Shown: positions 25,299-35,165 of the stretch, one piece after another
Position numbering within the stretch: the first letter of the stretch is position 1
Layout of the letters: each line of letters starts with the position of its first letter
Source: Dyella sp. C9
GTDB lineage: Bacteria; Pseudomonadota; Gammaproteobacteria; Xanthomonadales; Rhodanobacteraceae
Assembly: GCF_003332825.1 (NCBI RefSeq)
Contig: NZ_QIRF01000016.1
Span: forward strand, 40,300 to 104,299
Reading direction: 5' to 3'
Length of the DNA stretch: 64,000 bases
Program-made: the position numbers and the translations under genes
Notes under the pieces: generated by a model
What the model was told of the DNA's origin: nothing
The model's input: the letters and a program-made list of their open reading frames with translations, nothing else
Database searches by the model: none

Positions 25299-26048
25299 TC
25301 AGTGCTGGAGCAAGGTGTGGGCGATGTTATTCAGGCCGATGGCCAGCACCGCCAGCGCCGCCAGCACCGTGGCCACCCGTGGCGCCATGCGCCGGGCCAG
25401 TAGCGCGCTGAGCGGGGCGGCCAGCACGCCGCCGGTGATCAGGCCCAGCACGGTGGCCCCGTGCGGCAGGCCTACCTGCACCAGGAAGCTGACGCTGGCC
25501 ACCGCGCTGACCAGGCACTTGGCCAGGTGCACCGTGCCGATCACCATCCGCGGCCTCACGCCGCGCGCGACCAGGGTGGTAACGGTAAGCGCGCTCCAGC
25601 CTCCGCCGGCCACCGCGTCGGCGAAGCCCGCGGCCAGGCCGAGCGGGCGGGTGATACGCGGGGTCTCTTCATGCAGGTGCTGGCGTCGGGTGGGGCGCAC
25701 CAGCAGGAACACGCCCATGCCGATCAAATAGGGCGCGAGCGCCAGCTTCATCCAGCCGGGCGGGGCATGGCTGACCACATAGGCGCCCAGGGTGGCTCCC
25801 ACCGCGCCGGGAATCACCAGGGCCCAGAACAGCCGGCGCAGCACATTGCCGGCGAGCAGGTGGCTGAGGCCGGAGGTACCGCAGGTGAAGGTCTCCGCGT
25901 AATGCACGCTGGCGCTGGCCAGCGCCGGCGGCACGCCCAGCCCCAGCAAGAGGGCGGTGGAGGTGACGCCATAGGCCATGCCCAGGGCGCCATCGACAAG
26001 CTGGGCCAGCACGCCGATGGCGGCGGACGCAAGAAAATCCGTGGGCAT
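25299..26048 (-). CDS. TauE/SafE family sulfite exporter-like membrane protein
   Basis: A 249-residue polytopic membrane protein with about seven or eight helices and the TauE/SafE repeat signatures (GALGMAYGVTST near the N-terminus; GFADAVAGGGWSALT in the second half). TauE/SafE members export sulfite or organosulfonates or act as sulfate-related permeases. It is divergent from cysJ across about 160 bases, so a link to sulfite overflow from the reductase operon is likely but not proven. The start at 26048 fits family N-termini. Confidence 0.85.
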   Translation of the reverse strand: MPTDFLASAAIGVLAQLVDGALGMAYGVTSTALLLGLGVPPALASASVHYAETFTCGTSGLSHLLAGNVLRRLFWALVIPGAVGATLGAYVVSHAPPGWMKLALAPYLIGMGVFLLVRPTRRQHLHEETPRITRPLGLAAGFADAVAGGGWSALTVTTLVARGVRPRMVIGTVHLAKCLVSAVASVSFLVQVGLPHGATVLGLITGGVLAAPLSALLARRMAPRVATVLAALAVLAIGLNNIAHTLLQH

Positions 26049-26208
26049 GGGCTGTGGAAAGGATGTGTTGACGCCAGTGTACGTGGGCTCGCGCCACAGG
26101 GGAAATGAGCGCGGGGTCATATGGTTATGCCAACACGTCCTTTCACATGACTTTAAGTGATGACTAACTTTGGATGCCCAGATGGATGGACGTCCAAAGG
26201 AAGTCGAT

Positions 26209-28008
26209 GTGAACGCTGTCGTTGCGGCAGGTGTGGTGCAGGCTTCCATGGATGGCGGGAAGTTGTCCGCGCTGGAGCGCCTCACCGAGGGCCTGGGGCC
26301 GGCCGAGCTCTACTGGATCGCGGCCTGGAGCGCCGCGCGCGCAGAGCAGCTGCAACGCGGCTCGGCCCCGTTGCAACCGATGCGCCAGGCGGGCGAACAA
26401 CTGACCATCCTGTACGGTAGCCAGACCGGGCAGGCCAAACGCATCGCCGGCCAGTTGCATGCGCGGGCGGAGGCGGCCGGGCTGGCCGTGCGGTTGGTGC
26501 GTGCCGACAGCTATGCCCAGCGCGACCTGGTCCAGGAAACCCTGCTCATCGTGGTGATCAGCACGCAGGGCGACGCCGAGCCGCCGGATGATGCCCGCGC
26601 GCTGGTGGAGTTCGTGCTGGGCAAGCGAGCGCCCAGGCTGGCGCGCCTGCGTTACGCGGTGCTGGGCCTGGGCGATTCCAGCTATCCGGAGTTCTGCGCC
26701 ATCGGGCGGCAGCTGGATGCTCGCCTGGCCGAACTCGGCGCGGCCCGCCTTGCACCGCTGGGTGAAGCGGATGTGGACGTGGATGCCGTCGCCAAGCCAT
26801 GGAGCGAGGATGCGTTCGAGCGTGCGCGCCAGGCGTTGGGCAGCTCGACGCCGGTTCCTCGCGTCGCGGCCCTGCAACCGGTGCCCAGCCGGCTGGCCCA
26901 TTCGCGCGAGCGGCCTTTCGAGGCTGCGGTGCTCGACAACCAGCGCATTGTGGCTCGTGACGCGCAGCGCGACGTGCGCCATGTTGAGCTTTCCCTCGAA
27001 GGATCGGGCCTGACCTATGAGCCCGGCGATGCCGTCGGCGTGTGGCCGGACAACCCGCTGGCGCTGGTCGAGCAGTGGCTGGCATGGCTGCAGCTCGATG
27101 GCGAGCAGCGGGTACGCCACGACGGTCGCGAACTGAGCCTGCATCGTTGGCTGACCCGCGAGCGCGAGCTCACCCGGTTGAGCCGTCCGCTGGTCGCGGC
27201 GCTGGCGGAGGCGAGCGGTGACGAACAGCTGGCCCAGTTGCTGCGGCCGGACCAGGCCTCGCGCCTGGCTGTGTTGCTGGCGGAGGACCAGCCGATTGAC
27301 CTGTGGCGCCGTCATCCCGTGCGCTGGTCGGCGGAGGAACTGGTCGCGGTGCTGCGCCCGCAGACACCTCGCCTCTATTCGATCGCGTCCAGCCAGAAGG
27401 TGGTGGGTGAGGAAGTACACCTAACCGTCGCCGTGGTCGACTATCTCGCCCACGGAGAGCGCCACTGGGGCGCGGCGTCGTCATTCATTGCCGCCGCCGG
27501 GGACGACCGGCTGCCGCTATTCATCGAGTCGAACGAACGCTTTCGCCTGCCGCGGGACGATGCACGCGACATCATCATGATTGGCCCGGGCACGGGCGTC
27601 GCGCCGTTTCGCGCCTTCGTGCAGGAGCGCCGCGAAAGTGGGGCGCGCGGCCGCAACTGGCTGTTCTTCGGCAACCGGCATTTCACCAGCGAGTTCCTCT
27701 ACCAGGTGGAGTGGCAGGCCGCTTTGCGCGAGGGCTCGCTGCATCGGCTGGACCTGGCCTTCTCGCGCGACGACGCCCAGAAGGTCTACGTGCAGCAGCG
27801 CCTGCGCGAGCAGGGGCGCGAGTTGTACGCGTGGCTGCAAGAGGGCGCGCATCTGTACGTCTGCGGCGATGCCAGCCGCATGGCCAAGGATGTCAACTCC
27901 GCATTGATCGACGTGGCGGTGACCCATGGCGGCCAGACGCAGGAGCAGGCGCGCGAATGGCTTTCGGTCCTGCTGCAACAGGGGCGCTATGCCCGCGACG
28001 TGTACTGA
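26209..28008 (+). CDS. cysJ: NADPH-sulfite reductase flavoprotein (alpha) subunit
   Basis: CysJ passes electrons from NADPH through FAD and FMN to the CysI hemoprotein. About 599 residues: an N-terminal helical extension, a flavodoxin domain (TILYGSQTGQAKRIA, about residues 67-81), an FAD-binding and connecting domain with RLYSIASS, and an NADPH domain with GPGTGVAPFRAF and YVCGDASRM; it ends RDVY. The start chosen is GTG at 26209, five bases after AAAGGAAG. In-frame ATG 26182 and TTG 26170 have no such signal. First gene of cysJ-cysI-cysH; cysI begins one base after its stop. Confidence 0.94.
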   Translation: MNAVVAAGVVQASMDGGKLSALERLTEGLGPAELYWIAAWSAARAEQLQRGSAPLQPMRQAGEQLTILYGSQTGQAKRIAGQLHARAEAAGLAVRLVRADSYAQRDLVQETLLIVVISTQGDAEPPDDARALVEFVLGKRAPRLARLRYAVLGLGDSSYPEFCAIGRQLDARLAELGAARLAPLGEADVDVDAVAKPWSEDAFERARQALGSSTPVPRVAALQPVPSRLAHSRERPFEAAVLDNQRIVARDAQRDVRHVELSLEGSGLTYEPGDAVGVWPDNPLALVEQWLAWLQLDGEQRVRHDGRELSLHRWLTRERELTRLSRPLVAALAEASGDEQLAQLLRPDQASRLAVLLAEDQPIDLWRRHPVRWSAEELVAVLRPQTPRLYSIASSQKVVGEEVHLTVAVVDYLAHGERHWGAASSFIAAAGDDRLPLFIESNERFRLPRDDARDIIMIGPGTGVAPFRAFVQERRESGARGRNWLFFGNRHFTSEFLYQVEWQAALREGSLHRLDLAFSRDDAQKVYVQQRLREQGRELYAWLQEGAHLYVCGDASRMAKDVNSALIDVAVTHGGQTQEQAREWLSVLLQQGRYARDVY

Positions 28009-28009
28009 C

Positions 28010-29701
28010 ATGAGCACACCACCCTCCGACTTCGAACGCATCAAGGCGAACAGCCGCTATCTCCGCGGCACCATCGCGGAGGGGCTGCGCGACCCCTTGA
28101 CCAACGCCATCAGCGATGACGACAACAAACTGCTGAAGTTCCACGGCAGCTACCAGCAGGACGACCGCGACCTGCGCGAGGAACGGCGCAAGCAGAAGCT
28201 GGAGCCTGCTTATGCCTTCATGCTGCGTGCGCGCCTGCCGTCGGGCGTGGTGACGCCCGCGCAGTGGCTGGCGTTCGACCGGCTGGCGCGCGAATACGCC
28301 AACGGCAGCTTGCGTATCACTACACGCCAGACCTTCCAGTGGCACGGCATCATCAAGCACAAGCTCAAGCCGACGATTGCCGCCATCCATGAGGCGCTGG
28401 CCACCACCATTGCCGCGTGCGGCGATGTGGTGCGCAACGTGGTGAGCACACCCAATCCGGTTGAGTCGTCCGCGCATGCGCTGGCCTACCACTGGGCCAC
28501 GCGACTGTCGGAGGAGCTATCGCCGCGTACGCATGCCTACCACGAGATCTGGCTGGACGGAGAGCCGCTGGTCGGCGAGCCGAAGGAAGAGCCGCTGTAC
28601 GGAACGACCTACCTTCCACGCAAATTCAAGATCGGCCTGGCGATTCCGCCACTCAACGACGTGGATGTGTTTGCCCAGGATCTGGGCCTCATCGCGATCA
28701 TCGAACAGGGCGAATTGCTGGGTTTCAACGTGGCGGTCGGGGGCGGCATGGGCGCGACGCATGGCGACCCCACCACCTATCCGCGGCTTGGCAGCGTGAT
28801 CGGCTTCGTTACGCCGGAACAGTTGCTGGCCACCGCCGAAGCCGTGGTGGCGGTGCAGCGCGACTGGGGCAACCGCAGCGAGCGAAAGCATGCGCGCCTG
28901 AAGTACACGCTGGATCACCGCGGGCTCGATAGCTTCAAGGCAGATCTTGAGTCGCGCCTGGGGTTCATCCTGCAGGAGGCGCGGGCGTATCGCTTCGATC
29001 ACAACGGCGATCGCTATGGATGGATCGAAGGCAGCGATGGTCGGTGGCACCTCACCTTGCAGATCGAATCGGGGCGTTTGGCCGATACCGGAGAGCACCG
29101 TTGGCTCACCGGCCTGCGCGAGCTGGCCCGGGTGCATCAGGGCGACTTTCGCCTGACCTGTAACCAGAACGTGATCGTGGCCAATGTCGATGCCGGCGAA
29201 CGCGCCCGCATCGATGCGATCGTGCAGGCGCATGGCCTCGACGGCTATCGCACGCACAGCGGCATCCGGCAGCACGCGGTGGCTTGCGTGGCCTTGCCGA
29301 GCTGTGGCCTGGCCATGGCCGAGAGCGAGCGATATCTGCCGCAGTTCCTTCCCTTGCTGGAGCAACTGCTGGCGCAGCACGGCTTGACCGACGCGCCGAT
29401 CCTGCTGCGCCTGTCCGGTTGCCCGAACGGCTGCTCGCGCCCCTACCTCGGCGAGATCGCCCTGGTCGGGCGTGGGCCGGGCCGTTACGACCTTCGCCTG
29501 GGCGCGGATTTCCGCGGCGAGCGGCTCAATCAGCCGTACCGCGAGAACGTCGACGAGGCGGCCATTCTCGATGCGCTCGCGCCGCTGTTCGCGCGCTATG
29601 CGGCCGAGCGCGGGCAGGGCGAGCACTTTGGCGATTTTCTGGTGCGCGCTGGCGTGATCGGTGCGAACCCGCGACGGATTCCCGCGGAGGTAGTGGCATG
29701 A
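28010..29701 (+). CDS. cysI: Sulfite reductase hemoprotein (beta) subunit
   Basis: CysI reduces sulfite to sulfide by six electrons at a siroheme coupled to a 4Fe-4S cluster. The 563-residue protein has all four cluster cysteines: C-x5-C in VACVALPSCGLA and C-x3-C in SGCPNGCSRP. The siroheme-binding basic residues of the two repeats (RITTRQTFQWHG) are also present. It follows cysJ by one base and overlaps cysH by four (ATGA). Siroheme is supplied by cysG about 4 kb downstream. Confidence 0.97.
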   Translation: MSTPPSDFERIKANSRYLRGTIAEGLRDPLTNAISDDDNKLLKFHGSYQQDDRDLREERRKQKLEPAYAFMLRARLPSGVVTPAQWLAFDRLAREYANGSLRITTRQTFQWHGIIKHKLKPTIAAIHEALATTIAACGDVVRNVVSTPNPVESSAHALAYHWATRLSEELSPRTHAYHEIWLDGEPLVGEPKEEPLYGTTYLPRKFKIGLAIPPLNDVDVFAQDLGLIAIIEQGELLGFNVAVGGGMGATHGDPTTYPRLGSVIGFVTPEQLLATAEAVVAVQRDWGNRSERKHARLKYTLDHRGLDSFKADLESRLGFILQEARAYRFDHNGDRYGWIEGSDGRWHLTLQIESGRLADTGEHRWLTGLRELARVHQGDFRLTCNQNVIVANVDAGERARIDAIVQAHGLDGYRTHSGIRQHAVACVALPSCGLAMAESERYLPQFLPLLEQLLAQHGLTDAPILLRLSGCPNGCSRPYLGEIALVGRGPGRYDLRLGADFRGERLNQPYRENVDEAAILDALAPLFARYAAERGQGEHFGDFLVRAGVIGANPRRIPAEVVA

Positions 29702-30420
29702 AGCAGGAGTTGCTGGAGGAAGCCCAGCACGACGACAAGGCGCTGGACGCGCTCAACGCCTGGCTGGCGACGCTGGATGCGGAGCAGCGGGTGATCTGGG
29801 CCCTGGCCTATGCGCCGGGTGCACATGTGCTCTCGTCCAGCTTTGGCGCGCAGGCTGCGGTGTCGCTGCACCTGTTGACGCGGCACCGGCCCGACGTGCC
29901 GGTGGTGCTGGTCGATACGGGCTATCTGTTTCCCGAGACCTACCAGTTCATCGACGAGCTGAGTGTGCGACTGGCGCTCAACCTCAAGGTCTACAGCGCC
30001 GCGCAAAGTCCGGCCTGGCTGGAGGCTCGCGAAGGCCGCCTGTGGGAGCAGGGCGTGGCCGGTATCGACCGCTACAACCAGCTGCGCAAGGTGGAGCCCA
30101 TGCAGCGCGCGTTGCGCGAGCTGGACGCCGGCTCGTGGTTCGCGGGGTTGCGGCGCAGCCAGGCGCGTACGCGGGCAAGCATCCCGTTCGCGGAACGCCG
30201 TGATGGCCGCTGGAAATTCCATCCCATCGCGGACTGGAGCGATCGCGACGTCGGCCTGTACCTGCGCCGCCACGACCTGCCTTATCACCCGTTGTGGGAC
30301 CAGGGCTACATCTCGATCGGCGACGTGCATACCACGCATCGCTGGGAGCCCGGCAAGGATGCCGAATCGACGCGTTTCTTCGGCCTGAAGCGCGAGTGCG
30401 GCCTGCACGGCCTGGCCTGA
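29698..30420 (+). CDS. cysH: Phosphoadenylylsulfate (PAPS) reductase
   Basis: CysH reduces PAPS to sulfite with thioredoxin. The 240-residue product has the adenylyl-binding SSSFGAQAAVSLHLL loop (residues 46-60), the VDTGYLFPETY motif, and a single catalytic cysteine in the C-terminal KRECGLHG. The paired cysteines that hold a 4Fe-4S cluster in APS reductases are missing, so it is the PAPS-type enzyme. That agrees with an APS kinase being encoded next. Overlaps cysI by four bases. Confidence 0.95.
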   Translation: MKQELLEEAQHDDKALDALNAWLATLDAEQRVIWALAYAPGAHVLSSSFGAQAAVSLHLLTRHRPDVPVVLVDTGYLFPETYQFIDELSVRLALNLKVYSAAQSPAWLEAREGRLWEQGVAGIDRYNQLRKVEPMQRALRELDAGSWFAGLRRSQARTRASIPFAERRDGRWKFHPIADWSDRDVGLYLRRHDLPYHPLWDQGYISIGDVHTTHRWEPGKDAESTRFFGLKRECGLHGLA

Positions 30421-30484
30421 GCACACACGACAAGAATCGTCCGGCGCAAAGCGTCGGCAGCCACCCCGATCACAGCAGATACCC

Positions 30485-32251
30485 ATGACCCTGAGCGCCT
30501 TTGCCCCCCCCGAAGCATCGTCCCAGCCGCCCCGTGTCGCCGAACTGATCGCCCCGCATGGTGGTCACCTGAAGGACCTGTATCTTCCTGTCGCCGAAGC
30601 CGAACAACTCAAGCTGCGCAGCGCGGGCCTTCCCGGCATCGACCTGGACACGCGCCAGCTGTGCGACCTCGAGCTGTTGCTCAACGGAGCCTTTTCGCCG
30701 CTGGAAGGCTTTCTCACCGAACGCGACTACCGACGGGTGGTGGAGGAACTGCGCCTGGCCGACGGCACGCTGTGGCCGATACCGGTCACGCTGGATGTCA
30801 GCGAGGCATTTGCCGCGCGACTCGCGCCTGGCAGCGAAGTGGCGTTGCGCGACACGCAGGGTGTGCCACTGGCGGTGCTGCAGGTGGAGGACATCTATCG
30901 TCCCGATCGCGAGCACGAGGCACGCCAGGTGTTCGGCAGCACGGATCGCGCGCATCCTGGCGTTGCCGAGCTGCTGGATCGCTATCGCCCGGTGAATCTC
31001 GGCGGCCGCGTGCATGGCATCCAGGCGCCGGCGCATTATGACTTCAGCGAACTGCGCGATTCGCCGGCCAGCCTGCGCGCGTGGTTTGCCTCACAAGGCT
31101 GGGATCGCATCGTGGCGTTCCAGACCCGCAATCCCATGCATCGCGCGCATCGCGAACTGACCTTGCGCGCGGCGCAACAGGTGGGGGCGAAGCTGCTGGT
31201 GCAACCGTCGGTCGGGCGTACCAAGCCCGGCGACGTGGATCACTACACCCGCGTGCGCTGCTACCAGGCATTGCTGCCGCAATACCCGGCCAACAGCGCC
31301 AAGCTGTCGTTGCTGCCGCTGGCCATGCGCATGGGCGGTCCGCGCGAGGCGCTGTGGCACGCCATCATCCGCAAGAACTACGGTGCCAGTCATTTCATCG
31401 TGGGCCGCGATCATGCTGGCCCCGGCCAGGACGCCAGCGGCAGGCCCTTCTATGGCCCGTTCGAGGCCCAGCATCTGCTGGAGCGCCACCAGGAGGAGCT
31501 GGGGATACGCATCGTGCCGTTTCCGGCCATGGTCTACGTGGCCAATCGCGACGCCTACCTGCCGTCCACCGAGCTGCAGGCCGAGGACGAGGTGCGTGAC
31601 ATCTCCGGCACCCAGCTGCGACGGCACCTGCAGGAGGGCAGCGAGATTCCCTCGTGGTTCTCCTTCCCCGAAGTGGTGAAGATCCTGCGCGAACGGCACC
31701 CGGCGCGCGCCGTGCGTGGATTCACTTTGTTCTTCACCGGGTTGTCCGGGGCGGGCAAATCCACCATCGCGCAGGCGGTGGTGGCGCAGCTGCTGGAGCG
31801 CACCAGCCGTTCGGTAACGGTGCTCGACGGCGACGAGGTACGCAAGCACCTTTCAAAAGGGCTGGGTTTCTCGCGCGAGGATCGCGATGCCAATGTGACC
31901 CGCATCGGCTACGTCGCCAGCGAGATCGTGCGCCACGGTGGCATCGCGGTGTGCGCGCCCATCGCGCCGTACGCCGCGGCGCGCGCGCAGGCGCGTTCGC
32001 TGGTGGAGGCACATGGCGACTTCATCGAGATCCATGTCGCCACCGCGCTGCAGGTATGCGAGGCGCGCGATCGCAAGGGCTTGTACGCGCAGGCGCGGGC
32101 GGGCGCCATTGCGCACTTCACCGGGATCAGCGATCCGTACGAGGTTCCCGAGCAGCCGGAGGTGCGCGTGGATGGCAATGCGGCCGAACCGGTGGTGCTG
32201 GCGCGCCACATCGTGTCGCTGCTGGAGAGTCGTGGCCTGCTGCGGGCATGA
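30485..32251 (+). CDS. Bifunctional ATP sulfurylase / APS kinase
   Basis: A 588-residue fusion that activates sulfate to APS and then phosphorylates it to PAPS. Residues 1-400 are a homomeric (Sat-type) ATP sulfurylase with QTRNPMHRAHRE and GRDHAGPG. Residues from about 415 are a CysC-type APS kinase with P-loop GLSGAGKST and the FSREDRDANVTRIGYVA segment. This order (sulfurylase first) differs from the CysD/CysN-CysC system of enteric bacteria; no cysD or cysN is in the window. A 64-base gap separates it from cysH. It supplies the PAPS that the cysH product needs. Confidence 0.95.
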   Translation: MTLSAFAPPEASSQPPRVAELIAPHGGHLKDLYLPVAEAEQLKLRSAGLPGIDLDTRQLCDLELLLNGAFSPLEGFLTERDYRRVVEELRLADGTLWPIPVTLDVSEAFAARLAPGSEVALRDTQGVPLAVLQVEDIYRPDREHEARQVFGSTDRAHPGVAELLDRYRPVNLGGRVHGIQAPAHYDFSELRDSPASLRAWFASQGWDRIVAFQTRNPMHRAHRELTLRAAQQVGAKLLVQPSVGRTKPGDVDHYTRVRCYQALLPQYPANSAKLSLLPLAMRMGGPREALWHAIIRKNYGASHFIVGRDHAGPGQDASGRPFYGPFEAQHLLERHQEELGIRIVPFPAMVYVANRDAYLPSTELQAEDEVRDISGTQLRRHLQEGSEIPSWFSFPEVVKILRERHPARAVRGFTLFFTGLSGAGKSTIAQAVVAQLLERTSRSVTVLDGDEVRKHLSKGLGFSREDRDANVTRIGYVASEIVRHGGIAVCAPIAPYAAARAQARSLVEAHGDFIEIHVATALQVCEARDRKGLYAQARAGAIAHFTGISDPYEVPEQPEVRVDGNAAEPVVLARHIVSLLESRGLLRA

Positions 32252-32298
32252 GTCACGGGGCCACCGATGGCGTGGCCAGCCATGCGCCCGGTGCGGGG

Positions 32299-33318
32299 CT
32301 ACTGCGCCTCGGCTACCAGATCCTGCACCTTGTGCGGCACCTGGCGCTGGCGCCAGTGCGGTACGCCCGGCCACTGTGACGTGCCGGCGCCGCCGGTGGC
32401 GAGGGCGCGGCTCACCGCGCGCCGTTCCAGGTGCGGTGCGAATACGCTGATGAAGTCCAGGGTGTACTCGCGCAGCACGCTTTCCCGGCGCAGCACGATC
32501 CAGGTGGTGCAGGCGGCGAACAGGTGATCGGCGCTGAGTTCGCTCAGGTCGGTGTCGTGCTCGGGCTGGTAGGCCATCTCGGCCAGTACGCCGACACCCA
32601 GGCCCTCGCGCACATAGGTCTTGATCAGGTCGGCGTCGCTGGCCGTCATGGCGATCTGCGGGTGCAGGTTGGCGGCATGAAAGGCGCGGGCCAGTGACGA
32701 TTCCGCCTTGAGCGACGAGTCGTAGCTGATCAGCGGGTGCGCGGCCAGCTGCTCCAGCGTCGGAGCCTGCTTCTGCTTGCTGAGCGCGTGGCCCTTGGGC
32801 ACCAGTACGGTGCGGTTCCAGCGATAGGCGGGCAGGGCGATGCCGTTGGGCGGCGGTGCGCCGGCGGCGGTGCTGACGATGGCGAGGTCGACCTGGCCAC
32901 CTTCGAGCAGGGAGATCACGTCCGAATCGTTCACCGGCTGCAGGTGCACGCTGACCTGCGGATAGCTGCGACTGAGCGCGGCCACGGCCGAGGGCAGCGC
33001 AAAGCGCGCCTGCGTGTGGGTGGTGGCAATGCGCAGCGTGCCGCGCGATTCGTTGCGCAGGTTGGCCGCGATGGAGCGGATGTTCGCCGTTTCGGCCAGG
33101 ATGATGCGCGCCCGCTCCAGTACGTGCGTGCCGGCGTGGGTGATCGCATGCAGGCTGCGGCCCTTGCGGTGGAAGAGCTGGAAGCCCAGCTCGTCCTCGA
33201 GCTGGCGCAGCAGCTTGCTCAGGCCGGGCTGCGTGGCGTGCACCCGCTCGGCCGCCAGGGTGATGTTGAGTCCGGCGTCAGCGATGGCAACCAGGTATCG
33301 CAGTTGGGTCAGGGTCAT
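32299..33318 (-). CDS. cysB: CysB-like LysR-type regulator
   Basis: A 339-residue LysR-family activator: an N-terminal winged helix-turn-helix (MTLTQLRYLVAIADAGLNIT, then QPGLSKLLRQLEDELG) and a C-terminal effector-binding domain typical of CysB/Cbl (THTQARFALP; TASDADLIKTYVREGLGVG). CysB senses O-acetylserine or N-acetylserine and activates sulfur assimilation. It is convergent with the sat/cysC fusion and divergent from cysG across a 339-base region with palindromes. CysB rather than Cbl is preferred because the whole pathway surrounds it. Confidence 0.9.
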   Translation of the reverse strand: MTLTQLRYLVAIADAGLNITLAAERVHATQPGLSKLLRQLEDELGFQLFHRKGRSLHAITHAGTHVLERARIILAETANIRSIAANLRNESRGTLRIATTHTQARFALPSAVAALSRSYPQVSVHLQPVNDSDVISLLEGGQVDLAIVSTAAGAPPPNGIALPAYRWNRTVLVPKGHALSKQKQAPTLEQLAAHPLISYDSSLKAESSLARAFHAANLHPQIAMTASDADLIKTYVREGLGVGVLAEMAYQPEHDTDLSELSADHLFAACTTWIVLRRESVLREYTLDFISVFAPHLERRAVSRALATGGAGTSQWPGVPHWRQRQVPHKVQDLVAEAQ

Positions 33319-33657
33319 GGCATGGGGTCCGCAGGCGATCGTGAAGGAAGGGGCTCGCAGTTGCGGGGGGAGTACATCGCATGACCTCGTCCACCGCCGC
33401 CCAGCGGTCGCTGGCGATCATCCGGGTGTCTGGCAACGGGTATCGGCTGTCCACGGGGCGGAATAGGGCGATAGGTGTGAATTAGACGTCTATACATCCG
33501 TTGTTGCGATGCGTCAATACTCGGTGCGGCCGGCTGCCCGGACTTATAACGGAGAGTCATATGCCGTGAGACACAAATCATTTGTGCAGGCACGGCCACT
33601 TGCCTAGCGTGGCAGAACCCACCGTTACCCCCTGCCGCCGCTGGAGCCCGCCGACCG
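33319..33657. promoter_or_regulatory. Divergent cysB-cysG intergenic region
   Basis: This 339-base stretch has no gene. It holds two palindromes: TAGACGTCTA at 33484-33493 and a 15-base inverted repeat at 33572-33586 with arms CACAAAT and ATTTGTG around one C. AT-rich DNA near 33540-33590 probably contains the cysG promoter. The palindromes are candidate operator sites for CysB or another regulator; no confident -35/-10 pair was found. Confidence 0.45.
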
Positions 33658-35091
33658 ATGAAGCTGTATCCGCTGTTTGCCGACCTGAGCGGACGTGCCG
33701 TGCTGGTGGTGGGCGGCGGCGTGGTCGGCGAACGCAAGGCGGCTGGGCTGCTCGAGTCGGGCGCGCAGGTAACCGTCGGCGCCCCGGAAATCACCCCCGA
33801 GCTCCGGCGCTGGGCCGAGTCGGGGCGCATCCGCTGGTTTGCTGGTGCCTTCCATGATAGCTGGCTTGACGAGCCCTGGCTGGTCATTGCGGCCACCGGC
33901 GACGCGGCCTTGCATGCCCATATCGCCGAGCAGGCGGCGCGGCGACGCATCTTCGTCAACGTGGTGGACGACGCCGAGCGCTCCAGTTTCCACGTGCCGG
34001 CCGTGGTGGACCGCGCGCCAGTCACCATTGCTATCTCCAGCGGTGGCCATGCGCCGATGCTGGCCCGCCTGCTGCGCGAGCGCATGGAGCTGCTGATCGA
34101 TCCGGTGGTGGGTCCGCTGGCGTCGCTGCTGGCGCAACTGCGCAGCCGCATCCGCATGCGCCTGCCGGACCTGGCCCGGCGCCGCCGCTTCTATGAGCGC
34201 CTGCTCGGCAGCCCCGTGCAAAGCCTGTTGCGGCGGGGCCAGTGGGCCTTGGCGGAAGCCGCGGCCGAACGCCTGCTGGACGCCACCGAACCCCTGGGCG
34301 CCGGGAGCGTGGTGCTGCTGGGTGCCGGCCCGGGCGATCCGGGATTGCTGAGCTTGCGCGGACTGCGTGCCCTCAACGAGGCCGACGTGATCCTGCACGA
34401 CCGGCTGGTGAGCGCCGAGGTGCTCGCCCTGGCCCGTCGCGATGCCGAGCGCATCGAAGTGGCCAAGCAGGCGGGCAACCATCAGACCACACAGGCGCAG
34501 ATCCACGCGCTGATGTTGCAGCACGCCTCGGCCGGTCGCCGGGTGGTGCGGCTCAAGGGCGGGGATCCCTTCGTGTTTGGCCGTGGTGGCGAGGAGCTCG
34601 AGTTCCTGCGCGCGCACGGTATCGCCTACGAAGTGGTGCCCGGCATCACCGCCGCGCTGGCGTGCGCGGCCTATGCCGGCGTGCCGCTGACCCATCGCGA
34701 CCACGCGCAGTCGGTGCGCCTGGTGACGGCCCACTGCCAAGCCTCGATCGATACGCTCGACTGGCCCGCGCTTGCGCAGGAGCGCCAGACCCTGGCGGTC
34801 TACATGGGCACCAGCGAGCTTCCCGTCATCCAGCAACAGTTGCTTGCCCATGGCCGCGCGGCCAGCACCCCGTTCGCCCTGGTGGAGAACGGCTCGCGGC
34901 TGGAACAGCGCGTCATCACCGGTTCCCTGGACCAGTTGGTCGAGCATGCGCGCCGGTACGAGCTGCGCCCGCCGGCCTTGCTGATCATCGGCGAGGTGGC
35001 AGCGCTGGCCGAAACGCTGGCATGGTACGGCAGGCCGCCAGAAGGCGGCGTGGGGCGGCGTTCGCCGTTGCCGGAAGCACTGACGGCTTGA
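33658..35091 (+). CDS. cysG: Siroheme synthase (trifunctional)
   Basis: CysG methylates uroporphyrinogen III, oxidises precorrin-2 and inserts iron to make siroheme for sulfite reductase. Residues 1-200 are the dehydrogenase/ferrochelatase module (VVGGGVVGERKAAGLL at 17-32). Residues from about 215 are the SAM-dependent methyltransferase, with LLGAGPGDPGLLSL, VVRLKGGDPFVFGRGGEE and VPGITAALACAAYAG. The 477-residue length is normal. cysK follows about 75 bases downstream, so the two probably form a unit. Confidence 0.97.
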   Translation: MKLYPLFADLSGRAVLVVGGGVVGERKAAGLLESGAQVTVGAPEITPELRRWAESGRIRWFAGAFHDSWLDEPWLVIAATGDAALHAHIAEQAARRRIFVNVVDDAERSSFHVPAVVDRAPVTIAISSGGHAPMLARLLRERMELLIDPVVGPLASLLAQLRSRIRMRLPDLARRRRFYERLLGSPVQSLLRRGQWALAEAAAERLLDATEPLGAGSVVLLGAGPGDPGLLSLRGLRALNEADVILHDRLVSAEVLALARRDAERIEVAKQAGNHQTTQAQIHALMLQHASAGRRVVRLKGGDPFVFGRGGEELEFLRAHGIAYEVVPGITAALACAAYAGVPLTHRDHAQSVRLVTAHCQASIDTLDWPALAQERQTLAVYMGTSELPVIQQQLLAHGRAASTPFALVENGSRLEQRVITGSLDQLVEHARRYELRPPALLIIGEVAALAETLAWYGRPPEGGVGRRSPLPEALTA

Positions 35092-35165
35092 CACAACCTT
35101 AATCCCGAACGGGCGCACCATCGCGCGACGCCGTTTCCAACCATGCCGTGCCACGGAGTGACTCC

